Positions 7,703 through 16,696 are shown, counted from the stretch's first letter. The stretch: 64,000 bases of DNA from CAVYXK01 sp963708245 (GCA_963708245.1 OY970201.1:5084001-5148000), one strand, 5' to 3'. Notes: generated by a model from the letters alone, not told the origin. Made by a program: numbers and translations.

Positions 7703-8236
7703 TCACCAATCCTGCACGGAAAGCTCCGTCTCCGGTAGCCCCGCAACTTCCCACGCTTCGCGCCCGCCGCGGTACCAGTAGACCTGCGTGTAGCCGAGCG
7801 CGACCAAACGCAACGCCAGGTTGCGCCCATCGGTGCGCTCCGAATTCCAGCCCGACGCAACTATCGGCCGATTGAGGTTGCCGTCGGTCAACTCGTGCAT
7901 TTTGGTGCGCAGACGCTCCTGCGCGGTATCCGTAAAGCTGCCCCCCAACCCCACGAACTTCAGCACGACGGCTCCAGGGATCGACCGACCCCATGAGTTG
8001 GAGACCGTGTCTATAACGATCGGTCGGACTTCGGCAAGGAAACGAACAATATCGGCGGTTCGGATCGTTTTCGCCCCGGGTGCGATCGTCGGCGTAAACT
8101 CAAAGTATTCGCTGTGCAGCATGCTGTCCGCTGGCACGCCGAAATCGGCGGCTTCATCGGCGTGATCACGCTCGCCGGCGAGGCGAAGCGCGGCCTGGAA
8201 GCGCCTGAGTTGTTCGGCATAACAGGCACGGAAGGT
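7703..8236 (-). pseudogene. 5'-truncated copy of the regulator's C-terminal rhodanese-like module
   Basis: The open frame runs from the codon after the cax TAG (8237-8239) to the stop at 7703, with no own start signal. From about 8215 it matches residues about 560-732 of the 931-3129 protein: QLRRFQAALRLAG, HADEAADFG, RTADI, SWGRSIPGA, GWNSERTDGRNLALRL, YTQVYWYRGGREAWEVAGLPETEL. Identity is roughly 60% by eye at protein level and high at DNA level near the 3' end. The winged helix, membrane span, TolB-like part and most TPRs are missing. It also lacks the rhodanese Cys. It is most likely a remnant of a duplication whose breakpoint fell exactly behind the exchanger gene. Confidence 0.75.
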
Positions 8237-9314
8237 CTAGCCCTCGAAGAAGTAGCCTAGGGCGAACAGGACATACACGCCGATCAGCAGGAAGCCTTCG
8301 TACCAGGCTGGTCTCGCCGTCGGCGGCGATGGCGCGGACGATGAAGGCGGCGCTAGCGATGGCGAAGAGATCGAGGGGACTCGCAAACACCAGGTCCATC
8401 GGGTGACCGATTGCGTAAGAAACGAGCACGAGCACCGGTGCGACCACCAGAGCAATCTGCACGGCCGAACCCACGCACATGCCGAGTGCGATATCCATGC
8501 GGTCGTCCAGGGCAAACGCGACGGAGGCGAACAGATCGGCGATTGTGCCAACCAGCGCGAGCACGACCACGCCCATGAAGATGGGCGACAGCCCGAGCAC
8601 GCTCGCCGCCTCGCCGAGCCGGGCGGTCACGACCTCCAATTCGGCGGCGATCACCGCGGTCCCACCGAGCATGATCCCAAGTGCCAGCGGCAGGCTCCAG
8701 GTCGCCTGGCCGCCCTCGCCTTCCCTGCGAAACAGGTCGCGATGAGTGACCAGGACGTAGACGAGTTGCGCGAGATAGAGCAGCAGCAGAACGACCGATA
8801 CGGTCAGGCTGAGCCACTCGTTGCGCAGCGAGCGATCGGTTCCGGGTGTGAGCACCCGCTCGGCCATGTCAAACGCCGCCGGCAGCAGGATGGCGACCGC
8901 AACCAGCAGCAGCATGGTTGAGAGCAGGCCCGCCTGAGCGCCAAAGGTCTGCTGCGGATGACGCATGCCTCCGGCCAGCGCCGAGATTCCGAGGAACAGC
9001 AGTGTCGTGCCGATGATCGAGCCGGTGATCTGCGACTGCACGATCTGGGTCTGGGCCGTCGACAGCACAAACAGCGCGAGCGTCAGTTCGGCGGCATTGC
9101 CGAAGCTCACGTTCAGCAAGCTGCCGATAGCGCCGCCGGCGTGTTCGGCCACCTCCTCCGTCCCGCGACGCACCCAGTCGGCCAGAGCCGCGATCGCGGC
9201 CAGGCCGAGCGCGAAAATCAGCACGGGCGGCGCGGCGCCGGCGTAGTGCAGCCCAAGCGACAGCGGCACCATCAGTAGCAGGCCGCCCCGGCGGATTGAC
9301 GCGCCAAGCTTCAT
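8237..9314 (-). pseudogene. Ca2+/H+ antiporter (CaCA/Cax family), frameshifted near the C-terminus
   Basis: The frame from ATG 9314 encodes about ten hydrophobic spans with the two Cax signatures: GSLLNVSFGNAAELTLALFVL and GVVVLALVGTIADLFASVAFA (both shown in part). Family members end soon after a DGET-W-YEG stretch. Here one extra base near 8306 diverts the frame after AADGETS. Removing it restores WYEGFLLIGVYVLFALGYFFEG and the TAG at 8237, a normal 358-residue protein. As written, translation would instead run on about 45 residues into the rhodanese-like remnant and lose the last membrane helix. The protein would exchange cytosolic Ca2+ for protons across the inner membrane if intact. A sequencing error is possible. 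Confidence 0.75.
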
Positions 9315-9444
9315 CGGTGATGCCCTGTGTTGGCAGAGTCGCGGCGCTCAGCCAGATCTCGGTAAACGAACGCCGCAGCGCGAAGGACCCTGAGCACGGC
9401 CGCAGCGCCCGCCAGCGCGACAACGCCTGCGGGCCGAAACCGAG

Positions 9445-10269
9445 CTACATCGCTGCCGCCGGTGTGCCGCGCATCAGCACCGCGGTCATCTGCCGGGTGA
9501 TCGCTGCATGATGCGCCAGCGCGGCGGCCGACAGGTCCGCGTCCGGCGCCTGCTCGGGAACGAAATTGCCGAATTGATCGACCCCGCGCACCAGCGTCGC
9601 GCTGTCGCGCATGCCGACCACCTGGCGCACATGCGTCGGCAAATATCGGATCGCATAGCCGATCCTCCGGCGATTGGATGGGTTCGGTTCCGACCCGTGG
9701 ATCAGCCGCACATGGTGCAGCGACATCTCGCCGGGCGCCAACGGCAGCGCCACCGCCTGACGTTCATCGACCTCGACCGCGATCTCCTGGCCGCGGCTCA
9801 GCAGGTTATGGGCCGCGAAGGTGTCCCGATGGGCGACCTGATCGAGCTTGTGCGAGCCGGGGATGACGCGCATCGCGCCGTTGCCCTCGTCGCTCTCGGA
9901 CAGCGCCACCCAGGCGGTGACGATGTCCGGTGGCTCCAGGCCCCAATAGGTGGAATCCTGATGCCAGGAGACATAGCTCGGGTCGTGCGCGTCCTTGATG
10001 AAGAAGCTGCTGGCCCAACACAGGATGTTCGGGCCGATCAGGTCTTCCACTGCATCAAGGATCGCCGGTTCGCGGATCAAAGAATCGAGCCACGTCAGTA
10101 GCAGGTGCGACTTGTTGCTGAGCACACGGCGCGGCTGCGCGTGCTCTGACTCGAACGCTTCGAGCCGCGCCCGCAACTCCGCGGCGCGCCCAGGCTCCAG
10201 AACGCGCACCGGCGCGTAGTAGCCGTGCTCGTTGTAGAAGGCGACCGCCTCCGCGCTGAGAGTTTTCAT
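9445..10269 (-). CDS. Phytanoyl-CoA dioxygenase (PhyH) family protein
   Basis: 274 residues. This is a non-heme Fe(II)/2-oxoglutarate oxygenase with the facial triad H103-x-D105 (SWHQDSTYWG) and His191 (LIHGSEPNPSNRRR), the Arg-rich part of which binds 2-oxoglutarate. The family hydroxylates lipids, small acids and secondary metabolites; the substrate is not deducible. The start at ATG 10269 is chosen because GGAAGGAGG lies 6 nt upstream; the frame stays open further but without signals. The gene is single, and its upstream neighbour is divergent. The 245-bp upstream region contains two imperfect copies of a GAGCCCGAAGGCAGGC-like motif (about 10335-10375), meaning unknown. Confidence 0.85.
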   Translation of the reverse strand: MKTLSAEAVAFYNEHGYYAPVRVLEPGRAAELRARLEAFESEHAQPRRVLSNKSHLLLTWLDSLIREPAILDAVEDLIGPNILCWASSFFIKDAHDPSYVSWHQDSTYWGLEPPDIVTAWVALSESDEGNGAMRVIPGSHKLDQVAHRDTFAAHNLLSRGQEIAVEVDERQAVALPLAPGEMSLHHVRLIHGSEPNPSNRRRIGYAIRYLPTHVRQVVGMRDSATLVRGVDQFGNFVPEQAPDADLSAAALAHHAAITRQMTAVLMRGTPAAAM

Positions 10270-10475
10270 GTCCGTCCTCCTTCCCGGCACCAACTGCACC
10301 GCTCCCGCTTGGGCTGCGAGCCAGACCAAGCCTGCCCTCGGACTTCGACCCAAAGGGCCTGCCTTCGGGCTCCGACCGGAGTGGTCGCGCGCGAGAGCGC
10401 GGCGGATTTGCCTGCTGCCGCGCTGAGGCCCTGACGCGGCCCGATGTTGGGGTCCGCTAGATAGCGAAAATAACC

Positions 10476-10505
10476 TTGACAACCATAGCCAATAACAGCT
10501 ATAAA
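10476..10505 (+). promoter_or_regulatory. Strong sigma70-type promoter, near-leaderless transcript
   Basis: TTGACA at 10476-10481 and TATAAA at 10500-10505 are separated by 18 bp: a perfect -35 and a five-of-six -10. Initiation about 7 nt downstream would fall at 10512-10513, only 2-3 nt before ATG 10515, so the mRNA would be effectively leaderless. No Shine-Dalgarno sequence is present between -10 and ATG, which agrees. Confidence 0.6.
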
Positions 10506-10514
10506 CGCCCCGCC

Positions 10515-11219
10515 ATGTCCGCCAGCACCCCACCGAACCACACCAACCTCGCCGACCAACTCCCGGCCGACGTCTACTATCAGCTTATCCACTCGCTATG
10601 CCCCACGCTCCCGGCGCCGCTCACCGACAGTCCCGAAGACCTCGCCCGGCGAAACCGTGCCGCCATCGCCCGCATCGCTGCGCTCTGCCCGGCCAACGCC
10701 GCCGAGGCCGATGTCGCCGCCCAACATGTCGCCGCCTCCGAGCAATGGAAGGACAGCCTGCGTCTCGCCCAGGAAGCGGACACAACGTCATACTGGGCAC
10801 AGAAGTGCCGTGCCCAGGCCAACAGCATGATGCGCCAGGCGAACAGCGCACTCAGGCTGCTGCTCCGCATGCAGGCCGCCCGAGAGAAGCGCGAGACGAA
10901 CAGTGAAGCCCGCGACCGCGCTGCCTGGACCGAGCATTGCGCCATCGCCCTGATGGCACAGGCGCTGTCGCCACAGCCGGCGCCACCGCCGATTGCCGAA
11001 CCACCGCCGCCGGCATCACAGCCGCAACGGGAACCCGAGCCGGCGGAGCAACCCCGCCCAGCCCTCCTCGCCGCCTCCAAGAGTGACACACCCATCTCTT
11101 CACAGAGGGCCGCACTGATCCGCCTGATGGAGAGATTAAACGACTTGCCGCCCGACGGCGACTTGGTTCAATCGCTCGTCACCGCCCTAGTCCCACCTCC
11201 CACCACGCCGGACCGCTAG
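10515..11219 (+). CDS. Hypothetical protein, Acetobacteraceae-type family
   Basis: 234 residues, soluble and mostly helical. Features are LADQLPADVYYQLIHSL, DSPEDLARRNRAAIARIAAL, then a block rich in Ala/Gln/Met/Arg (CRAQANSMMRQANSALRLLLRMQAA, shown by its key residues), DRAAWTEHCAIALMAQAL, a Pro/Gln-rich linker (about 155-190) and a C-terminal helix LIRLMERLNDLP. From memory, similar proteins occur in many copies in Acetobacteraceae genomes without assigned function; this could not be checked. ATG 10515 is used because the promoter overlaps the earlier in-frame TTG codon. Transcription may be leaderless. Confidence 0.65.
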   Translation: MSASTPPNHTNLADQLPADVYYQLIHSLCPTLPAPLTDSPEDLARRNRAAIARIAALCPANAAEADVAAQHVAASEQWKDSLRLAQEADTTSYWAQKCRAQANSMMRQANSALRLLLRMQAAREKRETNSEARDRAAWTEHCAIALMAQALSPQPAPPPIAEPPPPASQPQREPEPAEQPRPALLAASKSDTPISSQRAALIRLMERLNDLPPDGDLVQSLVTALVPPPTTPDR

Positions 11220-11380
11220 CTCGCCGACGCGCGCGTGGCATAGCCGACCTCCGGGCGCGTGGGCGGCGGCTTGTGACCGTCGGAACCAATAACGTCGAAC
11301 CACAGATGCACGCCGATGCACACAAAATCGGCCAGCACTGTCGGCATCCGCGTCACCCGCCATCACTCCACGGCGCCCCT

Positions 11381-11413
11381 CGTCATGCCCGGCGAAGGCC
11401 GGACATCCACGAC
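11381..11413. repeat. REP-like palindromic element
   Basis: The sequence GTCATGCCCGGC-GAAG-GCCGGACATCCACGAC forms an imperfect stem-loop. This wording (GTCATGCCCGG...CCGG.CATCCACG) is a widespread intergenic repeat of Alphaproteobacteria. It lies in the 417-bp gene-free stretch 11220-11636, which otherwise holds the dispersed repeat at 11465 and no supported gene. Confidence 0.6.
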
Positions 11414-11464
11414 TTTTCTTCTGCGTCTGGCAAAATCATGGATTCTCACCCCGTGATCCAACTG

Positions 11465-11533
11465 TCTCGCGTACAGCGAAATGAGACGGTGATGAGAATA
11501 GAAACCGTCCATGACGGCGGGAAAGCCGAGCCC
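11465..11533 (+). repeat. Dispersed 69-bp repeat, copy 1
   Basis: It aligns gaplessly with 29234-29302, with 12 mismatches in 69 bp by hand count (about 83%). The core AGCGAAATGAGACGGTGATG is identical in both. In one frame both copies read RNETVMR(I/V)(E/D)..H..GK.EP, so a tiny conserved reading frame starting at ATG 11491 (22 codons here) is possible. A non-coding interspersed repeat is the alternative. Confidence 0.6.
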
Positions 11534-11636
11534 CCCATCCATCTCCGGTCTGGCTGAACCGTGCTTTTAGCTATCGAAAGTACCACCCTCATCATTGGAG
11601 CGCAGGCGACAACTACGGCTGAGGAGGGTCAGCTCG

Positions 11637-13544
11637 ATGCGTGCAAGAAGACGGGCGCGCCGCCGATTGCCGTTGGGTGCCCTGGCCCTTTGTGCAGTCG
11701 GGCTGTTTCTGGGACTGTGGTGCCTGTCACCGAGAATCGTGCGCGAGGGCCTTCGGGAGCGCACGTTCGACCTGCTGTTGCCGATGCTCCCGGCGCTGGG
11801 CGCCGATCCCGGCATGGTGATTGTCGATATCGATCGCGCCAGCCTGGCGCGGTTCGGTCCATGGCCATGGCCGCGCGCGCGATTGGCGCAGCTTGTCGCG
11901 GCCGTGGCAGCCGCGAAGCCGCGCGTCGTGGGGCTCGATATCCTGCTTGCCGGCCGGGACAGGTTCTCGGGCGCGACCGGTCCCGACGGCGATGCGATGC
12001 TGCGGCAGGCGCTGACGAGTGTGCCGACCGTGCTCGGCATCGCGTTGCAGGACGGCGCCACCGGAGACGATCTGCCAGTCACGCCGATCTTGGGGCGTGC
12101 GCCGGTGCGGTTGCCGGGCATCTGGCGCGCAGATGGGCTGCTCGGTCCGGACCCTGAATTGGCTGATGCAGCACAGGGCTTTGGGGTGCTGGTCGTAGCG
12201 GCCGATCCCGACGGCCCGATCCGTCGGGTGCCCTTGCTCGTGCTGGCGGGGCAGACGCCGCGGCCTGGGCTGGGTGTGGAGATCGTCCGAGTGGCCCAGG
12301 GAGCCGGTGAGCTCCTGATCGAAGCGGACGGGTTGCATATCGGCGACGTGCGCGTGCCCCTGCCGCCTGATGCAATGTTGCGTCTGATCCTACATGATCC
12401 GGCGATCTGGGCGGCCCACACAATATCCGCGATCCGACTGGTGGATGATGCCGATGCCCGTGCCGCTCTCTCGGGAAAGATCGTGCTGATCGGAGGCAGT
12501 GCGCCAGAGTTGGGAGGGTTGCGTCTCACGCCGGCATCTCCGGTGACGCCATCCGTCTTGATCCAGGCCGCCGTGGTCGATGCTCTGCTGCGCGGAGCAG
12601 TTGCCTATCGCCCGGCCTGGCTGGATGGCGCCGAGATCGCGTGCGCAGCAATGCTCGGACTGCTCTGTGTGCTGGTCGCCATGTGGTTTCGGCCGGCACC
12701 GGCCGCCGCGCTGGCGCTATTGCTGTGCGCGGGATGGGCGAGCGTAGCTGTTGCCGCGGTGCCCGGCGCTTCGTGGCTGATCGATCCCGCTGGACCGGCG
12801 GCGGTGGGATTCGCCAGCTTCGGCGCAGCAGCGCTGGCGCGGTACGCGCGCGATGAATGGCGCGCGCGCTTGCTGCGGGCAAGCTTCGAGCAGCACCTGG
12901 CGCCCGAGGTGGTGCGACGCATCGCCGCAGATCCGACCGTGCTCCGGCTGCAAGGCGAGATGCGCGAAATCACCGCTCTGTTCAGCGATATCGAAGGCTT
13001 CACCAGCATGACGGAGCGCGCCGGACCGGCTGAGCTCGTGGCGTTGCTCGACACCTATTTCGATGCGGCGGCACGCATCGTGACCGAGCATGGAGGCATG
13101 ATCGACAAGATCGTCGGCGATTCGGTGCATGCGATCTTCAACGCGCCGTTCACGCTCGATCGGCATCCCGAGCGCGCAGTCGCGTGTGCGCTGGCACTGC
13201 TGAATGCGTCGGAGGAAATCCGCGCCTCACCACTCGGGCAGCGGCTGCAGCTTGGCCGCACGCGCATCGGCATCGAGACTGGGCCGGCGATAGTCGGCGA
13301 TGTGGGCGGCAGTCGTAAGCTTGACTACACGGCGCACGGCAACGCCATCAACCGCGCAGCCCGGTTGGAGGCGGCAAACAAGGAGCTTGGGTCCAGCATC
13401 TGTATCGGGCCCGGAACGGCAGCGCGACTGCCCGCACGCTCTGTTCGGCCGATCGGAACGATAATGGTGCGAGGACAGAGCGCACCGGTCGATGTGTTCG
13501 CGCCCGTGGACGGCGCTACATCACCGAATCAAGGGCGCTCTTGA
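11637..13544 (+). CDS. CHASE2-domain adenylate/guanylate cyclase
   Basis: 635 residues. There is an N-terminal membrane span (about 12-31), a periplasmic CHASE2 sensor (about 35-315: ERTFDLLLP, VVIVDIDRASL-like, GKIVLIGGSAPELGG), three more spans (about 330-415), and a class III nucleotidyl cyclase domain from about 440. The two metal-binding Asp are in ALFSDIEGFTS and IVGDSVHAIFNAP. The substrate Lys sits in DKIVGD, and DYTAHGNAINRAARLE supplies the Asn/Arg transition-state residues. It should make cAMP in response to an unknown periplasmic cue. ATG 11637 is chosen over the upstream TTG because GAGGAGG lies 9 nt before it. The 3' end overlaps the convergent FecR-domain gene by 29 bp. Confidence 0.88.
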   Translation: MRARRRARRRLPLGALALCAVGLFLGLWCLSPRIVREGLRERTFDLLLPMLPALGADPGMVIVDIDRASLARFGPWPWPRARLAQLVAAVAAAKPRVVGLDILLAGRDRFSGATGPDGDAMLRQALTSVPTVLGIALQDGATGDDLPVTPILGRAPVRLPGIWRADGLLGPDPELADAAQGFGVLVVAADPDGPIRRVPLLVLAGQTPRPGLGVEIVRVAQGAGELLIEADGLHIGDVRVPLPPDAMLRLILHDPAIWAAHTISAIRLVDDADARAALSGKIVLIGGSAPELGGLRLTPASPVTPSVLIQAAVVDALLRGAVAYRPAWLDGAEIACAAMLGLLCVLVAMWFRPAPAAALALLLCAGWASVAVAAVPGASWLIDPAGPAAVGFASFGAAALARYARDEWRARLLRASFEQHLAPEVVRRIAADPTVLRLQGEMREITALFSDIEGFTSMTERAGPAELVALLDTYFDAAARIVTEHGGMIDKIVGDSVHAIFNAPFTLDRHPERAVACALALLNASEEIRASPLGQRLQLGRTRIGIETGPAIVGDVGGSRKLDYTAHGNAINRAARLEAANKELGSSICIGPGTAARLPARSVRPIGTIMVRGQSAPVDVFAPVDGATSPNQGRS

Positions 13545-14133
13545 TGCGCGCCGCACCCCAAGGGTGGGGATCCGACGGCTCGGCACCGGGATAGGCAATG
13601 TCGGTTCCGAGACCAGCCACGACCAGCACAGTCTTCTGCCGACCGGTGACGGTGACGGCGCCTTGCTGCACGAAGACGCCGAACACGCTGTTGCTCGGGC
13701 CACCCCAGACGCGGGTGCCGCGCACCGCGATCAGACCGAAGGGCGATAGAATGTTCGTCTCGTCGCCCGAGGTCTTGGGATCATGCTCATACAGGATGGC
13801 GCCACGCTCGAGCACCAGCGTGCCACCGGCATTGACGATGAAACGATCTATACGCAACCGCGCCTCCGGCCCGAGGCGCAGGTCGGTGGCCTCACCCAGA
13901 CGCAGGGCGAGCGCCGATTGCACACCGGTGCCCACCGCGTCGCCGATGAAGACAGCGGCGGAAGGCGTCAGGCTGCGGCGGGCAGCGGCGGTGACAGCGT
14001 AGCACTCACCACGCGCGGACTGAACCTCACCCGCGCGCTCAGCAGCCTGCGCTCGCCCGCCGATGAGCGCAGCGCTCAGCCCCGCCAGTGCGACGCGGCG
14101 TTCCACCCCGTGCGCTCGAAATGACAACCTCAT
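13516..14133 (-). CDS. FecR-domain periplasmic protein
   Basis: 205 residues. A signal peptide carrying an Arg-Arg pair (GVERRVALAGLSAALIGGRAQA) precedes a compact FecR-like beta domain: AVFIGDAVGTGVQSALALRL, LRLGPEARLRIDRF, LVLERGAILYE and ILSPFGLIAVRGTRVWGG. Stand-alone FecR-domain proteins like this are exported, and are not anti-sigma factors of the FecIR type. Its start overlaps the stop of the DUF29 gene by 4 bp (ATGA), so the two are translationally coupled. It ends inside the 3' end of the convergent CHASE2 cyclase; CHASE2 cyclases and FecR-domain proteins are often neighbours, so a shared sensing role is possible (inference). Confidence 0.8.
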   Translation of the reverse strand: MRLSFRAHGVERRVALAGLSAALIGGRAQAAERAGEVQSARGECYAVTAAARRSLTPSAAVFIGDAVGTGVQSALALRLGEATDLRLGPEARLRIDRFIVNAGGTLVLERGAILYEHDPKTSGDETNILSPFGLIAVRGTRVWGGPSNSVFGVFVQQGAVTVTGRQKTVLVVAGLGTDIAYPGAEPSDPHPWGAARIKSALDSVM

Positions 14134-14558
14134 TCGCTTAGCAGTTCGTCGAGTGTCGCCGGGCAGGTTGTTGGAACGGGCAGAGGCGTCTGACCATCCA
14201 TGGTTTCAGGCAAGCCGGCGAGCGCGTCGCTATACAGCGAAGCGAGGTCGATCTTTCGGCGCATGGATTCGGTAAATCGTCGTCTCGCTTGCCGCCGAAA
14301 CAGCCGGGCCTCAGCGCGCCAGTGCGCTACGTCCCGCGACAGCGGCCATGCCTCGGCTTTCAATTGATGCACGAACGCCTGCGTCAGCCACAATTCGACC
14401 GCGTTCAGATCGCTGCGGCCCGCGCTTTCGATCTCCTCGATGATGTTCGGCCAGTCCAAATCGGGATCGTTGACCCGCTCGCCGGCCGCAATGCGACGGA
14501 GCAATGCAGCCTGCATCTCGCTCCAGGTCAGAATGTCGGTGTCGTAAAGGTCATTCAT
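14130..14558 (-). CDS. DUF29 family protein
   Basis: 142 residues with the DUF29 pattern throughout: LYDTDILTWSEMQAALLRR, DLDWPNIIEEIESAGRSDLNAVE, HQLKAEAWPLSRDVAHWRAEARLFRRQ and SDALAGLPE. The function is unknown; the family is abundant in cyanobacteria and Acetobacteraceae and is often multicopy. The start at ATG 14558 lies 4 nt after the stop of the ABC exporter gene, and its own stop overlaps the FecR gene start, so exporter, DUF29 and FecR form one operon. Confidence 0.85.
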   Translation of the reverse strand: MNDLYDTDILTWSEMQAALLRRIAAGERVNDPDLDWPNIIEEIESAGRSDLNAVELWLTQAFVHQLKAEAWPLSRDVAHWRAEARLFRRQARRRFTESMRRKIDLASLYSDALAGLPETMDGQTPLPVPTTCPATLDELLSE

Positions 14559-14562
14559 ACGA

Positions 14563-16431
14563 TCACCCCGCCAAGACACCCGCGCCAAGCTCCGGAACGA
14601 AGCCGCCCGACTGGCGGCGCCACAGCCGCGCATAAATACCGTCGAGCGCCAGCAGCTCGCGGTGCGAGCCCGTCTCCACAATCCGCCCGCGATCCAGCAC
14701 CACCAGACGGTCCATCCGCGCGATAGTCGAAAGCCGGTGCGCGATCGCGATCACTGTGCGGCCTTCCATCAGCCCATCGAGCTGATCCTGGATCGCTGCC
14801 TCCACCTCGGAGTCCAGCGCCGATGTCGCTTCGTCCAGCACCAGGATCGGCGCGTCCTTCAGAATCACCCGGGCGATCGCGATCCGCTGGCGCTGTCCAC
14901 CGGACAGCTTCACACCGCGCTCGCCGACATGCGCATCGTAGCCGCTGCGGCCGTGCCAATCTTCCAGCCCCAGGATGAACTCGTGCGCCTCCGCCCGCCG
15001 GGCCGCGTCCTCGATCATCGCGTCGCTCGCCTCCGGCCGGCCATAACGGATGTTATCGCGGATCGAGCGATGCAAGAGCGAGGTGTCCTGCGTGACCATG
15101 GCGATCTGCGCCCGCAAACTCTCCTGCGTCACGCCGGCGATGTCTTGGCTGTCGATCAGGATGCGGCCGCGTGCGGGCTCGTAGAAATGCAGCAGCAGGT
15201 TCACCAGTGTCGATTTGCCAGCCCCCGACGGCCCCACCAACCCGACCCGCTCGCCAGGCACGATGACAAGGTCGATGCCGTGGAGCACGCCCGGCTGACC
15301 GACCGGGCGCCGGCTGCGATCATAGTCGAAATGCAGTCCTTCGAAGCGGATCTCCCCAGCCTCGACGACCAATTCCCTCGCGCCCGGCGGGTCCGGCATC
15401 TGCCGCTCGACCGCGATCGAGCGCATCCCGTCCTGCACCGTGCCCACGTTCTCAAAGATTGAGGTCACGCTGCGCGCCACCCAGCCGGCGATGTTGGTCA
15501 TCTGCCAGGAGAGCGGCAGAGCCATCGCAACAGCGCCGACGGCGATGCGCCCCGTGCTCCAGAGCCAGATGGCCAGCGTTGCGGTGGTGACGATCAGGGT
15601 CGCGTTCATCGCCGCGAGCACGAACACATAGCCGGTGATCATGCGCGTCTGATCGCGGAAGCGCGTGGTGTGCTGATCCACCAACTCGCGCACGAAGGCA
15701 TCCTCGTCGCGGGCGCGAGCGAACAGCTTGACGGTCAGGATATTGGTGTAGCTATCGACGATCCGGCCGGTAAGGTTCGAGCGCGCCTCGGACACCGCGC
15801 GCGAGCGCTCGCGCAGCCGCGGCACGAAATAGCGCAGCATCGCGGCATAGCCGGCGAACCACAGCAGGATCGGCACCGTCAGCCGCCAGTTGTTGGCACC
15901 CAGCAGGGCGATGGCGCTGCTGCCATAGACGACGATGTACCAGGCGGCATCGAACGCCAGGACCACGCTCTCGCGCAGGCTCGGTCCGGTCTGGATCACC
16001 CGGTTGGCGATCCGTCCGGCAAAGTCGTTCTGGAAGAACGTCCAGCTCTGCCGCACCACGTGCCAGTGGTTCTGCCAGCGGATCATGTTGGTCAGGCCCG
16101 GGTTCACGAGCTGGTTGATCAGCACGACCTGGGCCAGGAACACCGTCGGACGGAGCAACAGCAACACGCCGGCCATGGCGAGAAGCTGCCGCCAGGAATC
16201 GTGCCGCAGCGTGCGCGGGTCATGGGTGGAGACCAGCGACACCACACGTCCGATAAAGGCCGGGATGCTGGCGTCCAGCATGGCGATCAACCCGCCGCCT
16301 ACAAACAGCGCCGCGACCAGCCAGCGAGTCTGGCGGATGAAGTGCCAGTAAAAGCGCAGCAGGCCACTGATCGGCGGCTCCTCGGGCGCGCCGGCGGTCG
16401 GGTCGAGCAGGGCTTCGATTCTGCGGAACAT
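14563..16431 (-). CDS. ABC exporter, fused membrane and ATP-binding domains
   Basis: 622 residues in a half-transporter layout. Six membrane spans lie between about 35 and 315. The ATPase domain follows, with Walker A GPSGAGKS (400-407), the signature LSGGQRQRIAIARVIL and Walker B LVLDEATSALD. It resembles MsbA/HlyB-type type I exporters that work as homodimers; the substrate is unknown. ATG 16431 (MFRRIEALLDP) fits the family N-terminus better than the GTG 54 bp upstream. It is the first gene of an operon with the DUF29 and FecR genes. Confidence 0.88.
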   Translation of the reverse strand: MFRRIEALLDPTAGAPEEPPISGLLRFYWHFIRQTRWLVAALFVGGGLIAMLDASIPAFIGRVVSLVSTHDPRTLRHDSWRQLLAMAGVLLLLRPTVFLAQVVLINQLVNPGLTNMIRWQNHWHVVRQSWTFFQNDFAGRIANRVIQTGPSLRESVVLAFDAAWYIVVYGSSAIALLGANNWRLTVPILLWFAGYAAMLRYFVPRLRERSRAVSEARSNLTGRIVDSYTNILTVKLFARARDEDAFVRELVDQHTTRFRDQTRMITGYVFVLAAMNATLIVTTATLAIWLWSTGRIAVGAVAMALPLSWQMTNIAGWVARSVTSIFENVGTVQDGMRSIAVERQMPDPPGARELVVEAGEIRFEGLHFDYDRSRRPVGQPGVLHGIDLVIVPGERVGLVGPSGAGKSTLVNLLLHFYEPARGRILIDSQDIAGVTQESLRAQIAMVTQDTSLLHRSIRDNIRYGRPEASDAMIEDAARRAEAHEFILGLEDWHGRSGYDAHVGERGVKLSGGQRQRIAIARVILKDAPILVLDEATSALDSEVEAAIQDQLDGLMEGRTVIAIAHRLSTIARMDRLVVLDRGRIVETGSHRELLALDGIYARLWRRQSGGFVPELGAGVLAG

Positions 16432-16589
16432 GCTGCTGTTGGGTGAACCCTCGTCCCGGGAGCCGTCAATCCTTGTCTTCCGCACTCGGGGCAGACATGC
16501 GCGCGGCTACCGACAGATTGACCCGATCACGCGTCTCCCGCCCGCGACCTCGGCAGGCGTGACGCCGGAACACTCCGGCACCTACAAAA

Positions 16590-16618
16590 CCTCCCCCGCG
16601 CGTTGGCGCGAGGGGAGG
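16590..16618. terminator. GC-rich hairpin upstream of the ABC exporter
   Basis: CCTCCCC-CGCGC-GTT-GGCGCG-AGGGGAGG folds into a long stem with one bulge. It lies between the hypothetical gene ending at 16697 and the exporter start, both on the minus strand, where a terminator for the former is expected. There is only a short A/T-poor flank and no clear U-tract, so a repeat element is an alternative. Confidence 0.4.
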
Positions 16619-16696
16619 CATCAGGGCAGCCGTGACGGGTGAGGAGGAAGCCCGTCGCTGGGGGGAGCCGCCCTAAGTGCTCAGAAGCCGGTCAGG

